Position numbers and translations under genes: made by a program
Assembly: GCA_964518955.1 (NCBI GenBank)
Contig: CAZFHS010000006.1
Coordinates: 1 to 64,000, forward strand
Length of the DNA stretch: 64,000 nt
Direction: 5' to 3'
DNA from: JBDGYW01 sp964518955
GTDB taxonomy: Bacteria > Gemmatimonadota > Gemmatimonadetes > Gemmatimonadales > GWC2-71-9
The notes under the pieces: model-generated
Told to the model about the DNA's origin: nothing
The model's input: the letters and a program-made list of their open reading frames with translations, nothing else
Databases searched by the model: none
Shown: piece by piece, positions 25,715 through 34,975 of the stretch
Numbering within the stretch: the stretch's first letter is position 1
Layout: every line of letters starts with the position of its first letter

Positions 25715-26776
25715 ATGAAAGTATTCGCGGTCAACTCCAGCCCTCGCGTGGGCACGGTCAGCAAGACCGAGATCATGGTTGATGCTCTGGTGGAGGGAAT
25801 GCGTGAAAAGGGTGCTCACGTAGATGTTGTGAACCTTCACAAGTGTAAGATCAACTACTGCGTTGGGTGTCTCACATGCTGGACCAAGACTCCCGGCAAG
25901 TGTGCCCAAAGAGACGATATGGCGGAAGAGCTGTTCCAGTTGTACGTGGAGAGTGATCTCTGCGTTCTGGCGACGCCTCTCTATCACTATACGTTGAACG
26001 CCGAGATGAAGGCGTTCATCGAACGCACGCTGCCCGTAGTCGAACCGTTCTTCGTTGAGAAAGATGGCGTCACGACACATCCCCTTCGGCAGCCCCTTCC
26101 TGCCACTGTTGTTCTCAGTGGGGCCGGTTTCCCGGAGCCCAGTGTATTCGATCAGCTCCGTTCGTACGTGCGTTTTCTCTTCGGTGAGAACCTCGTAGGT
26201 GAGATCTACAGGCCGGCGGCAGAGATGCTGGTGCGTGCAGGGTCTAACGCGGAGGTTGCAGATGTTGTAGCAGCCCTTACGCAGGCCGGTAGGGAATTGG
26301 TGGAGGCCAAACGGATCGAACCGGACACTCTGGCGAGAATCGAGCAACCCCTCACCGACTTCGACGGCATGGCGCCGCTCACCAATCTGGTATGGCAAAC
26401 GTGCATAGACCGTGGCATCACCCTCGGCGAGTTCAGGAAGAAGCGGATTCGGTTGAGACCTGACTCGATAGAGTCATTCTTGGGACTCCTGCAATACGGG
26501 TTCAAGTCGAAAGCCGCGGGCGAGGTCAACGCCAAGATCCAATACAGGTTTTTTGGCGATGTCGAGGGTGACTGCTATGTCGCTGTAGAGTCCGGCAAGC
26601 TCAGCGCCGCCGTGGGCACTGCCGCCGACGCCGACGTCATGATTGAAACGCCATTCGAGCTTTGGATGGACATCTTGACGGGCGAGGCGGATGCGGCCGA
26701 TCTATTGGCGAAGGGTCGCTATCGAGTGAGTGGTGACATGATGCTCATGGGGCGGCTCAAGGGGCTGTTTCGGTGA
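25715..26776 (+). CDS. FMN-dependent oxidoreductase fused to SCP2-like domain
   Basis: From the ATG at 25715 (GGAG site 5 bases before) 353 residues. The N-terminal ~200 are a NADPH-dependent FMN reductase/flavodoxin-like fold: VFAVNSSPRVGTVSKTE, then CKINYCVGCLTCW (three Cys), then TPLYHYTLNAEMKAFIER. The C-terminal ~90 resemble an SCP2 sterol-carrier domain, with DADVMIETPFELWMDILTG and GRYRVSGDMMLMGRLK. Fusion of these two folds suggests reduction of a lipidic or hydrophobic substrate. The three Cys close to the flavin site are those of the iron-sulfur flavoprotein-like subgroup, so a cluster is possible. Confidence 0.82.
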   Translation: MKVFAVNSSPRVGTVSKTEIMVDALVEGMREKGAHVDVVNLHKCKINYCVGCLTCWTKTPGKCAQRDDMAEELFQLYVESDLCVLATPLYHYTLNAEMKAFIERTLPVVEPFFVEKDGVTTHPLRQPLPATVVLSGAGFPEPSVFDQLRSYVRFLFGENLVGEIYRPAAEMLVRAGSNAEVADVVAALTQAGRELVEAKRIEPDTLARIEQPLTDFDGMAPLTNLVWQTCIDRGITLGEFRKKRIRLRPDSIESFLGLLQYGFKSKAAGEVNAKIQYRFFGDVEGDCYVAVESGKLSAAVGTAADADVMIETPFELWMDILTGEADAADLLAKGRYRVSGDMMLMGRLKGLFR

Positions 26777-26787
26777 AAAATGGCCCA

Positions 26788-26805
26788 CCAGCGAAATGCC
26801 GCTGG
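26788..26805. terminator. Hairpin between convergent genes
   Basis: CCAGCG (26788-26793) and CGCTGG (26800-26805) pair around an AAATGC loop, directly after the stop of the oxidoreductase gene. No clear U-run follows, so it is a candidate weak or bidirectional terminator only. Confidence 0.4.
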
Positions 26806-26843
26806 CGAGCCGGTCAGGAGATTTCCGCCCCGGGCGCCGAGTA

Positions 26844-27887
26844 CTATCCGGTTGGCCTCAACTCGTCAATGAAACCAGCGGCAATCCAGTAGATGTTGAC
26901 GTCCCCATTGTTGGGGCCCATGTGCAGGTCGAACAGATAATCCGCCGTCAAACGGGCAGGCATTGACACCGCCGGTCCCGACCGGGCAGCCATGAAGAAC
27001 AGGTACTGCCCGTCGGGTGAGACGTACGGCGAGAACTCGCCGCCCCTCGGAGTGTTCACGCGGTCGCCCATGTTGATCGGCGTGCTCCAATTGTCGTCTT
27101 GGTCCCGGAACACTATGAAGTAGTCATCGCGCCCCAGGCCGTCTTCCCGCAACGAGGTGCAGACAATGATGTAGCTCTCGTCTGGAGCTATGAACGCATT
27201 GTACTGTGAGACGGTGGAGTTGACGTTGGGGCCCAGCTGCTCGGCTTCCGCGTACTGTCCATCCACCATCCGAGAACGGTAGATGTAGCTCTCCTGGCTT
27301 CCCTCTGTTCCTCGAGTGAAATACATCGTTCCGTCGTTGGTTACCGAGGGAAAGAACTCTGCGTCGTCGGTGTTGATCGGTGGGCCGGGATTGTATGGCT
27401 CTCCCCAGCCGTCGCCAACACGGTCCATCGCCCAGATGTCCTGATTGGTCCAGGTTCTGGCCTCTTCCTCCGTCAACTCGGTGCCCGGTGGCGGTCGTGT
27501 TGATAGGAAGTAGAAGTGTTGCCCGTCCGGTGTGATGTGCGGCTCGAGGTTCAAATAGTCGGAGTCGCTCGAAAACGGTGCCACTTCGGGTTTAGTCCAG
27601 CGTCCGTCCCTGAGCTTCGTTTCCAGTATGACGGCGAGCCCACCCACCAAGACTCCGAAATACAGCTCGTTGCCGTCGGGCGTCATTGCCACGTCTCGCG
27701 TATACAAGCCTGTGCTGATTATGCCGGGAGCGAACAGCTCTGCCGTGTCACCCGGGGGAGTCTGGCCGAGATACGGTCCGGTGAGCACCGGAAATTCGTC
27801 CTCGGATGGTGTCGCACCGCAAGCGTTGATAACGAAAGCAACGGCCACTAGTGTCAAAACCTGAAGCTGGCAGTTCATTCTGGGCAT
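26844..27887 (-). CDS. PD40 (WD40-like beta-propeller) lipoprotein
   Basis: From the ATG at 27887, 347 residues. A hydrophobic helix ends in a lipobox INAC. The body has repeated PD40/TolB-like blades, for example MTPDGNELYFG, ITPDGQHFYFLS, VTNDGTMYFTRG, IAPDESYIIVCTS and VSPDGQYLFFMA. Each blade has the SPDGxxLYF-like pattern. A propeller of roughly five or six blades exported to the periplasm is likely. Another ATG 9 bases downstream could also be used, and the longer frame upstream lacks a signal peptide. Function unknown. Confidence 0.8.
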   Translation of the reverse strand: MPRMNCQLQVLTLVAVAFVINACGATPSEDEFPVLTGPYLGQTPPGDTAELFAPGIISTGLYTRDVAMTPDGNELYFGVLVGGLAVILETKLRDGRWTKPEVAPFSSDSDYLNLEPHITPDGQHFYFLSTRPPPGTELTEEEARTWTNQDIWAMDRVGDGWGEPYNPGPPINTDDAEFFPSVTNDGTMYFTRGTEGSQESYIYRSRMVDGQYAEAEQLGPNVNSTVSQYNAFIAPDESYIIVCTSLREDGLGRDDYFIVFRDQDDNWSTPINMGDRVNTPRGGEFSPYVSPDGQYLFFMAARSGPAVSMPARLTADYLFDLHMGPNNGDVNIYWIAAGFIDELRPTG

Positions 27888-28032
27888 AATGCCTGTCTTC
27901 TCCGTTCTCGTGATGGTGTATGCTACGCCCTTCCCGCGATCGAGTTCCTCTTTGCGCCGGGTCGGTCGCAAACCAAACGCCGCCACCCGCGTTTGAACGG
28001 ACGACGGCGCATGTTTGTAACGGCTCCCAGTG

Positions 28033-30384
28033 TCAGGACTTTACGTAGTCCATAATGGCGTTGAATTGGCTTTCACCATCCAATCCCGCCTCCTTCAGCA
28101 CGACATCTCCGGGGCCACTTCCTAAGAAGTGACCTTTTTGGAATGGGTGCATGCTGCTCTTGATGCCCTTGTCCGAGCGTACCCATTTGTAGAGAGTGGG
28201 GAGTGTGAATCCGGTGATGCCCATTGCCTTCATTGCTACGCTCTCGGGATAAATCTCCTGACGCTTCTCTTCAGGCAACTGCGCGAACAGTTCGGCACTC
28301 GACACATAGTAGACCTCGAGGTCGACGCCTTCCTTTTCGAGCATCGGCAACGCCGTCTCCACGAATGCGAACGCTACCTCGCTGCCCTGCAATAACAGCG
28401 CACCGTCGCCACCGCCGTTCGCCTTGCGAAGCGCATAGACACCAGTAACTGTCGCTTCCGGTGGAGCCAAACCCAATGCCTTCCGGTCGATCACGTTTTC
28501 ATTGGGTCGAGTTACAAATGGTACGACGACTGCCGGCCGTTTGATCAAAGCCGCGATCAGAAGCGGCCAAACTTCCTGAGGATCCCAAGGGGTCATTGTG
28601 ATCACGGTTCCGTCAGGGAAGTTGTCCTGAAGCAGTTGCAATGGCTGAGGGTCGGCATGAGTCGGCCCGTCCTCGCCAGTCTTGAGTCCTGCGTGCGCGC
28701 ATATCAGCACGTAGGGATTGTACGGCTCTGTCTTGATCTGCTGGCGTGCCTGTGAGCCGATCGCATGGAGTCTCGAGGATATGTGCCCCAACGCTCCGAT
28801 GAACGCGCCATAAGACGATCCGGCACCCACATGGCGTCCGTATGTGGAAATCCCCGCGAGAATACCGCTCATAGCATCTTCGCAGATACCACCTATGGAG
28901 AGCAGCCGTGCTTCTGGGTTGGAGTTCGCATTGTAAAACCCCTCAGAGAACCCCGAAGCCGATGCGTTTATGCTGGTTGAACCCAACAAATCGGCCGACG
29001 CTGCCAGAATTGATCCGTCCGACACTTTGTTGAGCACGTTGAGCGCATTACCCAAGGCCCCTCGAACCGTCGTTTTCGAACCAGCCTCCAGCTTGAGTTC
29101 GTCCGGCGTCGTCGTCCCGGCGGCCGCCACATATGCGTGGAGCATGTCCACCGCGGGAGCGTTGGCACGAGGCCCACGTCCCGACGTGTCCAACCGGTCT
29201 CTTGACGCAATGAGTCGTTGAGCCAAGGCACCGGTCACTGTCTCGTTGTTCTCGAGGCTATCGCGGATGATCTGCAGTGACTGCCAATAGCAGTCCTCGA
29301 CCGTGGCCATATCCGATCCGCCGCAGCACTTCTCGCCGTTCTGACATTTCGGAAATTCACTACCGATTTGGTGCACAAATGGAGCAAGCGCATGGTGGAA
29401 GCCGTCACTGCACAGACTGTGACCCGCACCGTGAGAGGCCTTGCCCTCAATACCGTATAGCCAGCCCTTTGTGGTTCGGTATACGATCGCGGTCGGTTGG
29501 CTATTGGCAATTGTCGGCACCAGGCGCTGCGCAGCCACGATCTGATGAAAGTCTGTGCCGTCGGGCACATAGATGACATTCCAGTCATGCATGTACGCCA
29601 GTTCTTTTGGATCCCATTGCACATAGTCGCCCGGCGTATCACCTTCGCGGCAAACGTTGTTGGAGTCGATAGAGGCTTGATTCCAGTCGATGTGCAGCAC
29701 CGCGTTGTCCAACGATGCCGTTCCCGCTGCGGCCAGAGTCTCATACACGCGGCCCGGCGTCAGTCCGCCTTCACCCTCGACGATGTGCACGCGTGGCGCT
29801 TTGTGTCCATAGAAGTCTTTGGCCCCGTAAGCGAGGCCCAGGGACGTCGCTACGCCCACGCCCGATGCTCCAGTAGAGAGCTTGAGGAATGGGGTTGCGG
29901 GCGTGGGGTGTCCGTCGAGCGCTTTGGATCTGAATTGCTTGAATAGTGGTGTATCCGTTATGGGATTTTTTCGAAAGCCGAGCAGGTCCTCGAGTCGCAG
30001 TTGCAGCCTTACGTCGGCCGGAAGCAGTTCGGGTGCAGCAATCCGGATGACTTCGTTGCGGAGCGCCCACATGGCGTATAAGCCAAGTGCCTTGTGTCCC
30101 GCCGCATACGATATCAGATCTGCATCCTGCCGGTCTGGGTCCGAGACGTCGTAGTCCATGGCGTCGAATAGGATGCATTCGACGAAGCGCCCCGATGAAA
30201 CCGAACCGCCGGGGTGCCCTGACATTGGTACATAGTTGTATAAAATCGCGCAGAGTGTGCGGTATGTGAGATCAAGTTGCTCGAAGACGGAGATGTCGTC
30301 AGATGAGAATGGAGCCTCTCCACCTTTCAACTCCTCGGAGATGTCGACGTACGTCGCGCGACGCGATCCGAGTTTGAGATCCAT
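28033..30384 (-). CDS. Transketolase-family thiamine diphosphate enzyme
   Basis: 783 residues, longer than classic transketolase (~660). The N-terminal half shows a SGHPGGS substrate segment and the ThDP/metal region EGEGGLTPGRVYETLAAAG. The middle domain has the Glu-containing HAGLKTGEDGPTHADPQP segment of the transketolase pyrimidine domain. The C-terminal domain follows. The ATG at 30384 has AAGGA 9 bases upstream. It is followed on the same strand by 15 bases and an aminotransferase, then a PurF-like gene, so the three likely form an operon. In the family it transfers two-carbon keto units between sugar phosphates; the substrate here is not known. Confidence 0.85.
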   Translation of the reverse strand: MDLKLGSRRATYVDISEELKGGEAPFSSDDISVFEQLDLTYRTLCAILYNYVPMSGHPGGSVSSGRFVECILFDAMDYDVSDPDRQDADLISYAAGHKALGLYAMWALRNEVIRIAAPELLPADVRLQLRLEDLLGFRKNPITDTPLFKQFRSKALDGHPTPATPFLKLSTGASGVGVATSLGLAYGAKDFYGHKAPRVHIVEGEGGLTPGRVYETLAAAGTASLDNAVLHIDWNQASIDSNNVCREGDTPGDYVQWDPKELAYMHDWNVIYVPDGTDFHQIVAAQRLVPTIANSQPTAIVYRTTKGWLYGIEGKASHGAGHSLCSDGFHHALAPFVHQIGSEFPKCQNGEKCCGGSDMATVEDCYWQSLQIIRDSLENNETVTGALAQRLIASRDRLDTSGRGPRANAPAVDMLHAYVAAAGTTTPDELKLEAGSKTTVRGALGNALNVLNKVSDGSILAASADLLGSTSINASASGFSEGFYNANSNPEARLLSIGGICEDAMSGILAGISTYGRHVGAGSSYGAFIGALGHISSRLHAIGSQARQQIKTEPYNPYVLICAHAGLKTGEDGPTHADPQPLQLLQDNFPDGTVITMTPWDPQEVWPLLIAALIKRPAVVVPFVTRPNENVIDRKALGLAPPEATVTGVYALRKANGGGDGALLLQGSEVAFAFVETALPMLEKEGVDLEVYYVSSAELFAQLPEEKRQEIYPESVAMKAMGITGFTLPTLYKWVRSDKGIKSSMHPFQKGHFLGSGPGDVVLKEAGLDGESQFNAIMDYVKS

Positions 30385-30399
30385 ATTGGTTGTTCCTTT

Positions 30400-31701
30400 C
30401 TAAGACAGCGGGTCGCCGCTTTGCAGATAGGCCGCGAAACCTTCGCGATCCTTGGAAGCCTCCTCGATCAACCGGACGCCTTCCCGCAGATCGTCGATGC
30501 CTGTGGCAATCGACAATCTCAGGAAATGCTTACCCTCATCTCCAATTTTCCCGAACGATCGACGGTCCATGGTGGCCACATGGTATTTGAAGAGCAAGAA
30601 CATCTGGAATAGTGTGCTCGGACTCGAATGGCCCCGTACGTCATCAGGGAGATTTTGGTGAGCGTCGATCGCGCCGAGCGACTCACATACGCCGCCGATA
30701 TTTGGGAACACATAGAATGCACCCTTTGGATTCTGGCAGGTGATGCCATCGATCGCGTTCAAACCGCTGACGACCATGTCACGGCGTTCCTCGAAGGCCG
30801 TTACCATCTCTTTGATCGCCGGTCCACTTTCCGGAGACTCGATGGCCAGTTTGACGCCCATCTGATTGTACGCGGCCGTGCAGGAGAAGTAGTTGATATT
30901 CAGGTTCTTGAAGATTGCGGCTTCCTCTGCTGTAGGGAAAACGGCCCAACCGATTCGACCGCCAGTCCACGAATACGATTTCGACGCGCCTGAAACGAGA
31001 ATCGTGCGTTCTTCCATGCCCGGGAACGATCCGATGGAGATGTGCTCGCTGCCGTCGAACAGGATGTTTTCGTATACCTCATCAGAGTACACTCTGCATT
31101 CCGGCGGAGCCTTCTCTCGGATTACCTTGGCGATGTCTTCGAGTTCTTCGCGAGAGGCAACACCGCCGGTCGGGTTGGACGGGAAGCAGATGAAGATGAG
31201 TCGAGTTCGCTCGGTGATGAGGCCTGCCAGGTCGTTGCCGTCAAATGCGAACCCTTTTTCCTCTTCCAAGTGCAGCGGTACCGGCTTGGCGCCAACGTAA
31301 CCGATGAAGGACTCGTAGATGGGAAACCCGGGGCTGGGATATATGATCTCGTCACCGGGGTTGCAGTAAGTCTGCTGGCATAAGCCGATCGGAGGTTTCG
31401 CCCCGGGGAATACGACGACACGGTCAGGTGTGAGATTCAATCCCCTGCTCTCACCCATGTATTTGGCAATTGATTCGCGGAGCGGAAGGATGCCCTGCGG
31501 ATCGCAGTAGTGTGTGAGATCGTTGTCGATCTGACGCTTGACTTCCTCGCGGATGTGCTTCGGTAGCGCGAAGTCGGGCTCGCCAAGGTTGCACTTGATC
31601 ACTTTATGGCCTGCATTCTCGATCTGCGCGATATACGGACCGACTTTGAATGCGTTCTCTGTGTCTATCAGCGCAGTCCGATCAGAAAAAAGACTCATCA
31701 T
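30400..31701 (-). CDS. Class I/II PLP aminotransferase (aspartate-type)
   Basis: 433 residues of fold type I. It has the KCNLGEPDFALP N-terminal motif, then PGAKPPIGLC, then CFPSNPTGGVAS, the YSDEVYENI segment with the pyridine-ring Asp region, and the PLP lysine in SGASKSYSWTGGRIG. The start is ATG with ACGGAG 4 bases before; a second in-frame ATG 3 bases later is equally possible. It lies immediately downstream of a PurF-like gene and upstream of a transketolase on one strand. It may aminate a sugar-derived keto product from that enzyme, but this is inference. LL-diaminopimelate aminotransferase-like or aspartate aminotransferase are the alternatives. Confidence 0.88.
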   Translation of the reverse strand: MMSLFSDRTALIDTENAFKVGPYIAQIENAGHKVIKCNLGEPDFALPKHIREEVKRQIDNDLTHYCDPQGILPLRESIAKYMGESRGLNLTPDRVVVFPGAKPPIGLCQQTYCNPGDEIIYPSPGFPIYESFIGYVGAKPVPLHLEEEKGFAFDGNDLAGLITERTRLIFICFPSNPTGGVASREELEDIAKVIREKAPPECRVYSDEVYENILFDGSEHISIGSFPGMEERTILVSGASKSYSWTGGRIGWAVFPTAEEAAIFKNLNINYFSCTAAYNQMGVKLAIESPESGPAIKEMVTAFEERRDMVVSGLNAIDGITCQNPKGAFYVFPNIGGVCESLGAIDAHQNLPDDVRGHSSPSTLFQMFLLFKYHVATMDRRSFGKIGDEGKHFLRLSIATGIDDLREGVRLIEEASKDREGFAAYLQSGDPLS

Positions 31702-31784
31702 GTTTCTCCGTGGAAATCGTGTGGGCCGAAAAGATAATTGAGCGACGCTGGTTGGGCAGGGGGTGGGGGAAGGGCAGCGGCTGG

Positions 31785-31841
31785 GGTGCAGAGGCGCAGA
31801 GGTGCAGGCCTGCCGCTCTGCGTCTCTGCATCTCTGCCGCC
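31785..31841. repeat. CTCTGC-rich inverted repeat (dispersed repeat copy 1)
   Basis: Left unit GGTGCAGAGGCGCAGAGGTG and right unit beginning CTGCCGCTCTGCGTCTCTGC form an imperfect palindrome with arms of about 23 bases and four mismatches, with almost no loop. It is one of at least five related copies in the window, lying between the aminotransferase and PurF-like genes. Confidence 0.7.
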
Positions 31842-31879
31842 CGCAGGGATCCAGCAGTCTGAGTTCGGGTCCCTACCCG

Positions 31880-33286
31880 CTACTCCGCTCCGTCCCAGCA
31901 GAATGTGCAGAGCTGGCTTTTGGGAAGGCCAATGGCTTCTACGAGGTCGTCCAGCCTCTGATACTGCAGCGTTGTGAGATTCAGCCGGTCGCCGATTTTC
32001 TCGACCATCGCTAGGTACTTTTCCGTATCGGGATTGGCATAGTCGGCCAGCTCGCTGTCGGACGGATCGTCCGACTGAAGCTCCCGGATTCCCTTCCTGC
32101 CCGCGAGATCCATTACAGACCGGGAGCGGGAGAAGTTCAAAAACTTACAGCCGAAAATCAGCGGCGGACATGCCGGGCGCATATGGATCTCTGGTGCGCC
32201 GTACTCGAAAAGCCTCCGGATGATATCCTGCAACTGGGTACCGCGCACGATCGAGTCTTCGCAGAACAGCAGACGATTGTCGCGAATGATCTCCCGTATG
32301 GGAACGAGTTTCATACGAGCGACCATGTCACGAACGCGCTGATCTTGTGGCATGAAGCTTCGGGGCCAAGTCGGAGTGTATTTGACGAACGGTCGTCTGT
32401 AGGGAATCCCCGCTTCCATCGCATAGCCGAAGCCGTGGCCGGTGCCGGAGTCTGGTATGCCTGCAACGATGTCGATTTCAACGTTGTCGCGCCTCGCCAG
32501 GCAGGCACCGCAGCGGTTTCTCACGACCTCGACGTTGGTGTCTTCGTAGTTGGATGCGGGATAGCCGTAGTAGACCCAAAGAAATGAACATATCTGCAGC
32601 CTGTCGGCCGGCTCTTTCATCTGCTCGACGCCGTCGTGAGAGATCCGGACGATTTCACCGGGACCGAGATACCTGGTTACCTCATAATCGAGGTTTGGAA
32701 GTGCGCATGTCTCGAATGTCGCCGCGTATGCGCCCTCCTTCTCGGCGAGCACTATTGGGGTTCTTCCGAGAAGGTCGCGGGCAGCGTAGATCCCCTTCTC
32801 GGTGAGCAACAAGATCGTGCAGGAGCCTTCGATTTGTTCCTGTGCGTACCGAATGCCGTCTTCGATTGTCTCGCCCTCGTCGATCAGGCTCGCAATCAGC
32901 TCGGTCGGGTTGACCTCGTTTCCCGACATTTCGGAGAAATGCGCATTTCGCTTCTTGAAGGCCGTAGAAGCCAACTCCTCCAGATTGTCAAACTTGCTCA
33001 CAGTCACGATGGAGTACACTCCGTGATGGGAGCCGATTATGAGAGGCTGGTCCTCATAATCGCTGATGACGCCGATGCCCATCGTGCCTTTCAGTTTCGG
33101 GAGGTCGTCTTCGAATTTGCTGCGGAACTGTGCGTTGCTGATATCGTGGATGAAACGCGTGAACCCCTGGCCGTTTTTGACCACCAATCCGCCACGCATC
33201 GTGCCCAGATGCGAGTGGTAGTCGGTGCCGTAAAAGAGGTCGGATACACAATCGTCCTTTGAGACAACGCCAAACATTCCACCCAC
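31880..33286 (-). CDS. PurF-like amidophosphoribosyltransferase paralogue
   Basis: 468 residues from GTG with GGAGGAG 5 bases upstream. The N-terminal Ntn-glutaminase fold is present (FGVVSKDDC, HSHLGTMRGG), but the residue after Met is Gly where PurF has the catalytic Cys (MGGMFGVV), so the usual glutamine-splitting nucleophile is missing. The phosphoribosyltransferase half has IVAGIPDSGTGHG, then LFCEDSIVRGTQLQDII, the PRPP-binding motif. Cysteines near RNRCGAC, CPPLIFGCKF and C-terminal CTFC could form an Fe-S cluster as in Bacillus PurF. A Gly2 subgroup resembles PurF-like proteins of anaerobes as I recall them. No other purine gene is nearby. Confidence 0.87.
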   Translation of the reverse strand: MGGMFGVVSKDDCVSDLFYGTDYHSHLGTMRGGLVVKNGQGFTRFIHDISNAQFRSKFEDDLPKLKGTMGIGVISDYEDQPLIIGSHHGVYSIVTVSKFDNLEELASTAFKKRNAHFSEMSGNEVNPTELIASLIDEGETIEDGIRYAQEQIEGSCTILLLTEKGIYAARDLLGRTPIVLAEKEGAYAATFETCALPNLDYEVTRYLGPGEIVRISHDGVEQMKEPADRLQICSFLWVYYGYPASNYEDTNVEVVRNRCGACLARRDNVEIDIVAGIPDSGTGHGFGYAMEAGIPYRRPFVKYTPTWPRSFMPQDQRVRDMVARMKLVPIREIIRDNRLLFCEDSIVRGTQLQDIIRRLFEYGAPEIHMRPACPPLIFGCKFLNFSRSRSVMDLAGRKGIRELQSDDPSDSELADYANPDTEKYLAMVEKIGDRLNLTTLQYQRLDDLVEAIGLPKSQLCTFCWDGAE

Positions 33287-33365
33287 GGCTTCTCCTCCGG
33301 GTCGTTGTGGACTACTGGATTATTTTAGTCTGATATATCGCTCGCCGGGCACGGAATCCGCAACT

Positions 33366-34940
33366 TCAGTTTCGAAGTGCTGGAGTTGTCGCTGGGGGAG
33401 TCCTGTGCCTGGTCGCATGTTCGTATGCGAAGGCGAACGCAATCAACTTAGGCTCGGTCCAGGCGTCGCCGAAGAACTGCAATCCCACCGGAAGGGTGCC
33501 CTTCACATAGCCCATTGGCACGGTGATCGCCGGGAACCCTGTGTGAGGAGACAGGTCTTGGCTGTTGTCTCCGTGCGGACTGTTCAAGTCGCCGATCAGA
33601 CGCGGTGCATTTGCCCAAGTTGGATAGACCATTGCGTCTAGCCCGTTGGTCGCGAGTTCCCGCCTCACTGCCGCGCGCAACCGATCGTGGTTTGCCAGCG
33701 ATCTGATGCAGGCGTCGTTCTCATTTGGCGAACCCTCGATGTCGCGGAAATATTCTAGTCTGGCACGAATGGTGGGATGGTAGCCGCGTGATTCCAGGAT
33801 GTCGTCGAGGCTTTTCACTTCTGCGTCAGGCCCCAGGCTCCTAAGGTAGTTGTTGAGATCGTATTTGAAGCGGCTACACCAGAGGCCGCTCCGGCGTAGC
33901 TCGTTCATCTCGGGGATCGTCACAGGATCGATGATGGTCGCGCCCGCCTGGCGCAAGTCATCCAGCGCCTCATCGAACCGCTCCAGTACCTCAGGATCTG
34001 CCCCGTCTCTATTCGCCCATTGCCGCATGACGCCGAGCCGGGCGCCGCTCAAAGCGTTTGGATTGAGGAAAACAGCGTAGCTTTCCGGGAGATGTTGCCG
34101 ACTCTGTTCGGTTATTGGATCTGCAGGATCGTAGCCAACCAACACATCGAATACCGCGACGGCGTCAGCGACAGTTCTCGCCATCGGTCCGCCTATATCG
34201 TGATCGAGATAGAGAGGGATTATGCCGTCGCGGCTCGTGAGTCCCATCGACGAGCGAATTCCGACCAATGCATTGTGGGAAGAGGGGCCCCTGATCGAGT
34301 TCCCTGTGTCCGTGCCAAGCCCGAGGGTGCCGAAGCTAGCGGCTACCGCCGCGGCAGTTCCTCCGCTTGAACCGGCCGTCACCCGATCCAATGCGTATGG
34401 GTTTCGCGTGTAACCGGGTAGCATCGATCCCACCGTTTCGTACGGTGAAAACGCGAACTCCGCCATATTGGATTTCGCCAGTACTATGGCGCCGGCCTCC
34501 CTGATTCGTCTCACCTGAAAAGCGTCGGCCGGCGGGATTGAGCCTGCTAGCGACATCGACCCAGCGGTCGTGGGAAGATCGTGCGTGTCATAGTTGTCTT
34601 TCACGATCATAGGGATGCCGTGTAATGGGCCAACCATGCCTGACTCTTCGAAGATGCTGTCCAGCTCTGCCGCCCTTTTTAACGCATTCGGGTTGACAAC
34701 GATTATTGCGTTGACGGCGGGCCCTTGTTTGTCGTACGCCTCGATCCGATCGAGGTAGAGTTGCACCAGCTCACGGGCAGTCAGTTCGCCCGCGTTCATT
34801 GCGGCGTGAATTTCTGTAATCGTCGCTTCGACCACATCGAATCTCGACTGGCTGCTTTGTGCAGTTCCTGCGGCGGCAGCTGTAGGGAGAACCGCAGCCA
34901 GAACAGCCATCACTTGCCCGAGCCATCGCGTACGTCTCAT
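33366..34940 (-). CDS. Secreted amidase-signature hydrolase
   Basis: 524 residues with a cleavable signal peptide (Arg-Arg start, hydrophobic core, Ala-rich end near residue 24). The amidase signature is complete: catalytic Lys in IPMIVKDNYDT, cis-Ser in the GSSGGTAAA segment (DRVTAGSSGG), and the nucleophile Ser in GTDTGNSIRGPS. It should hydrolyse amide bonds in the periplasm or outside the cell, and neighbours include an aspartoacylase-like hydrolase on the same strand. The substrate is not determinable; a role in amino-acid or peptide scavenging is likely. Confidence 0.9.
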   Translation of the reverse strand: MRRTRWLGQVMAVLAAVLPTAAAAGTAQSSQSRFDVVEATITEIHAAMNAGELTARELVQLYLDRIEAYDKQGPAVNAIIVVNPNALKRAAELDSIFEESGMVGPLHGIPMIVKDNYDTHDLPTTAGSMSLAGSIPPADAFQVRRIREAGAIVLAKSNMAEFAFSPYETVGSMLPGYTRNPYALDRVTAGSSGGTAAAVAASFGTLGLGTDTGNSIRGPSSHNALVGIRSSMGLTSRDGIIPLYLDHDIGGPMARTVADAVAVFDVLVGYDPADPITEQSRQHLPESYAVFLNPNALSGARLGVMRQWANRDGADPEVLERFDEALDDLRQAGATIIDPVTIPEMNELRRSGLWCSRFKYDLNNYLRSLGPDAEVKSLDDILESRGYHPTIRARLEYFRDIEGSPNENDACIRSLANHDRLRAAVRRELATNGLDAMVYPTWANAPRLIGDLNSPHGDNSQDLSPHTGFPAITVPMGYVKGTLPVGLQFFGDAWTEPKLIAFAFAYEHATRHRTPPATTPALRN

Positions 34941-34975
34941 GTGAAAAGCATCTCCGTATGACGTTATGAGTGAGA

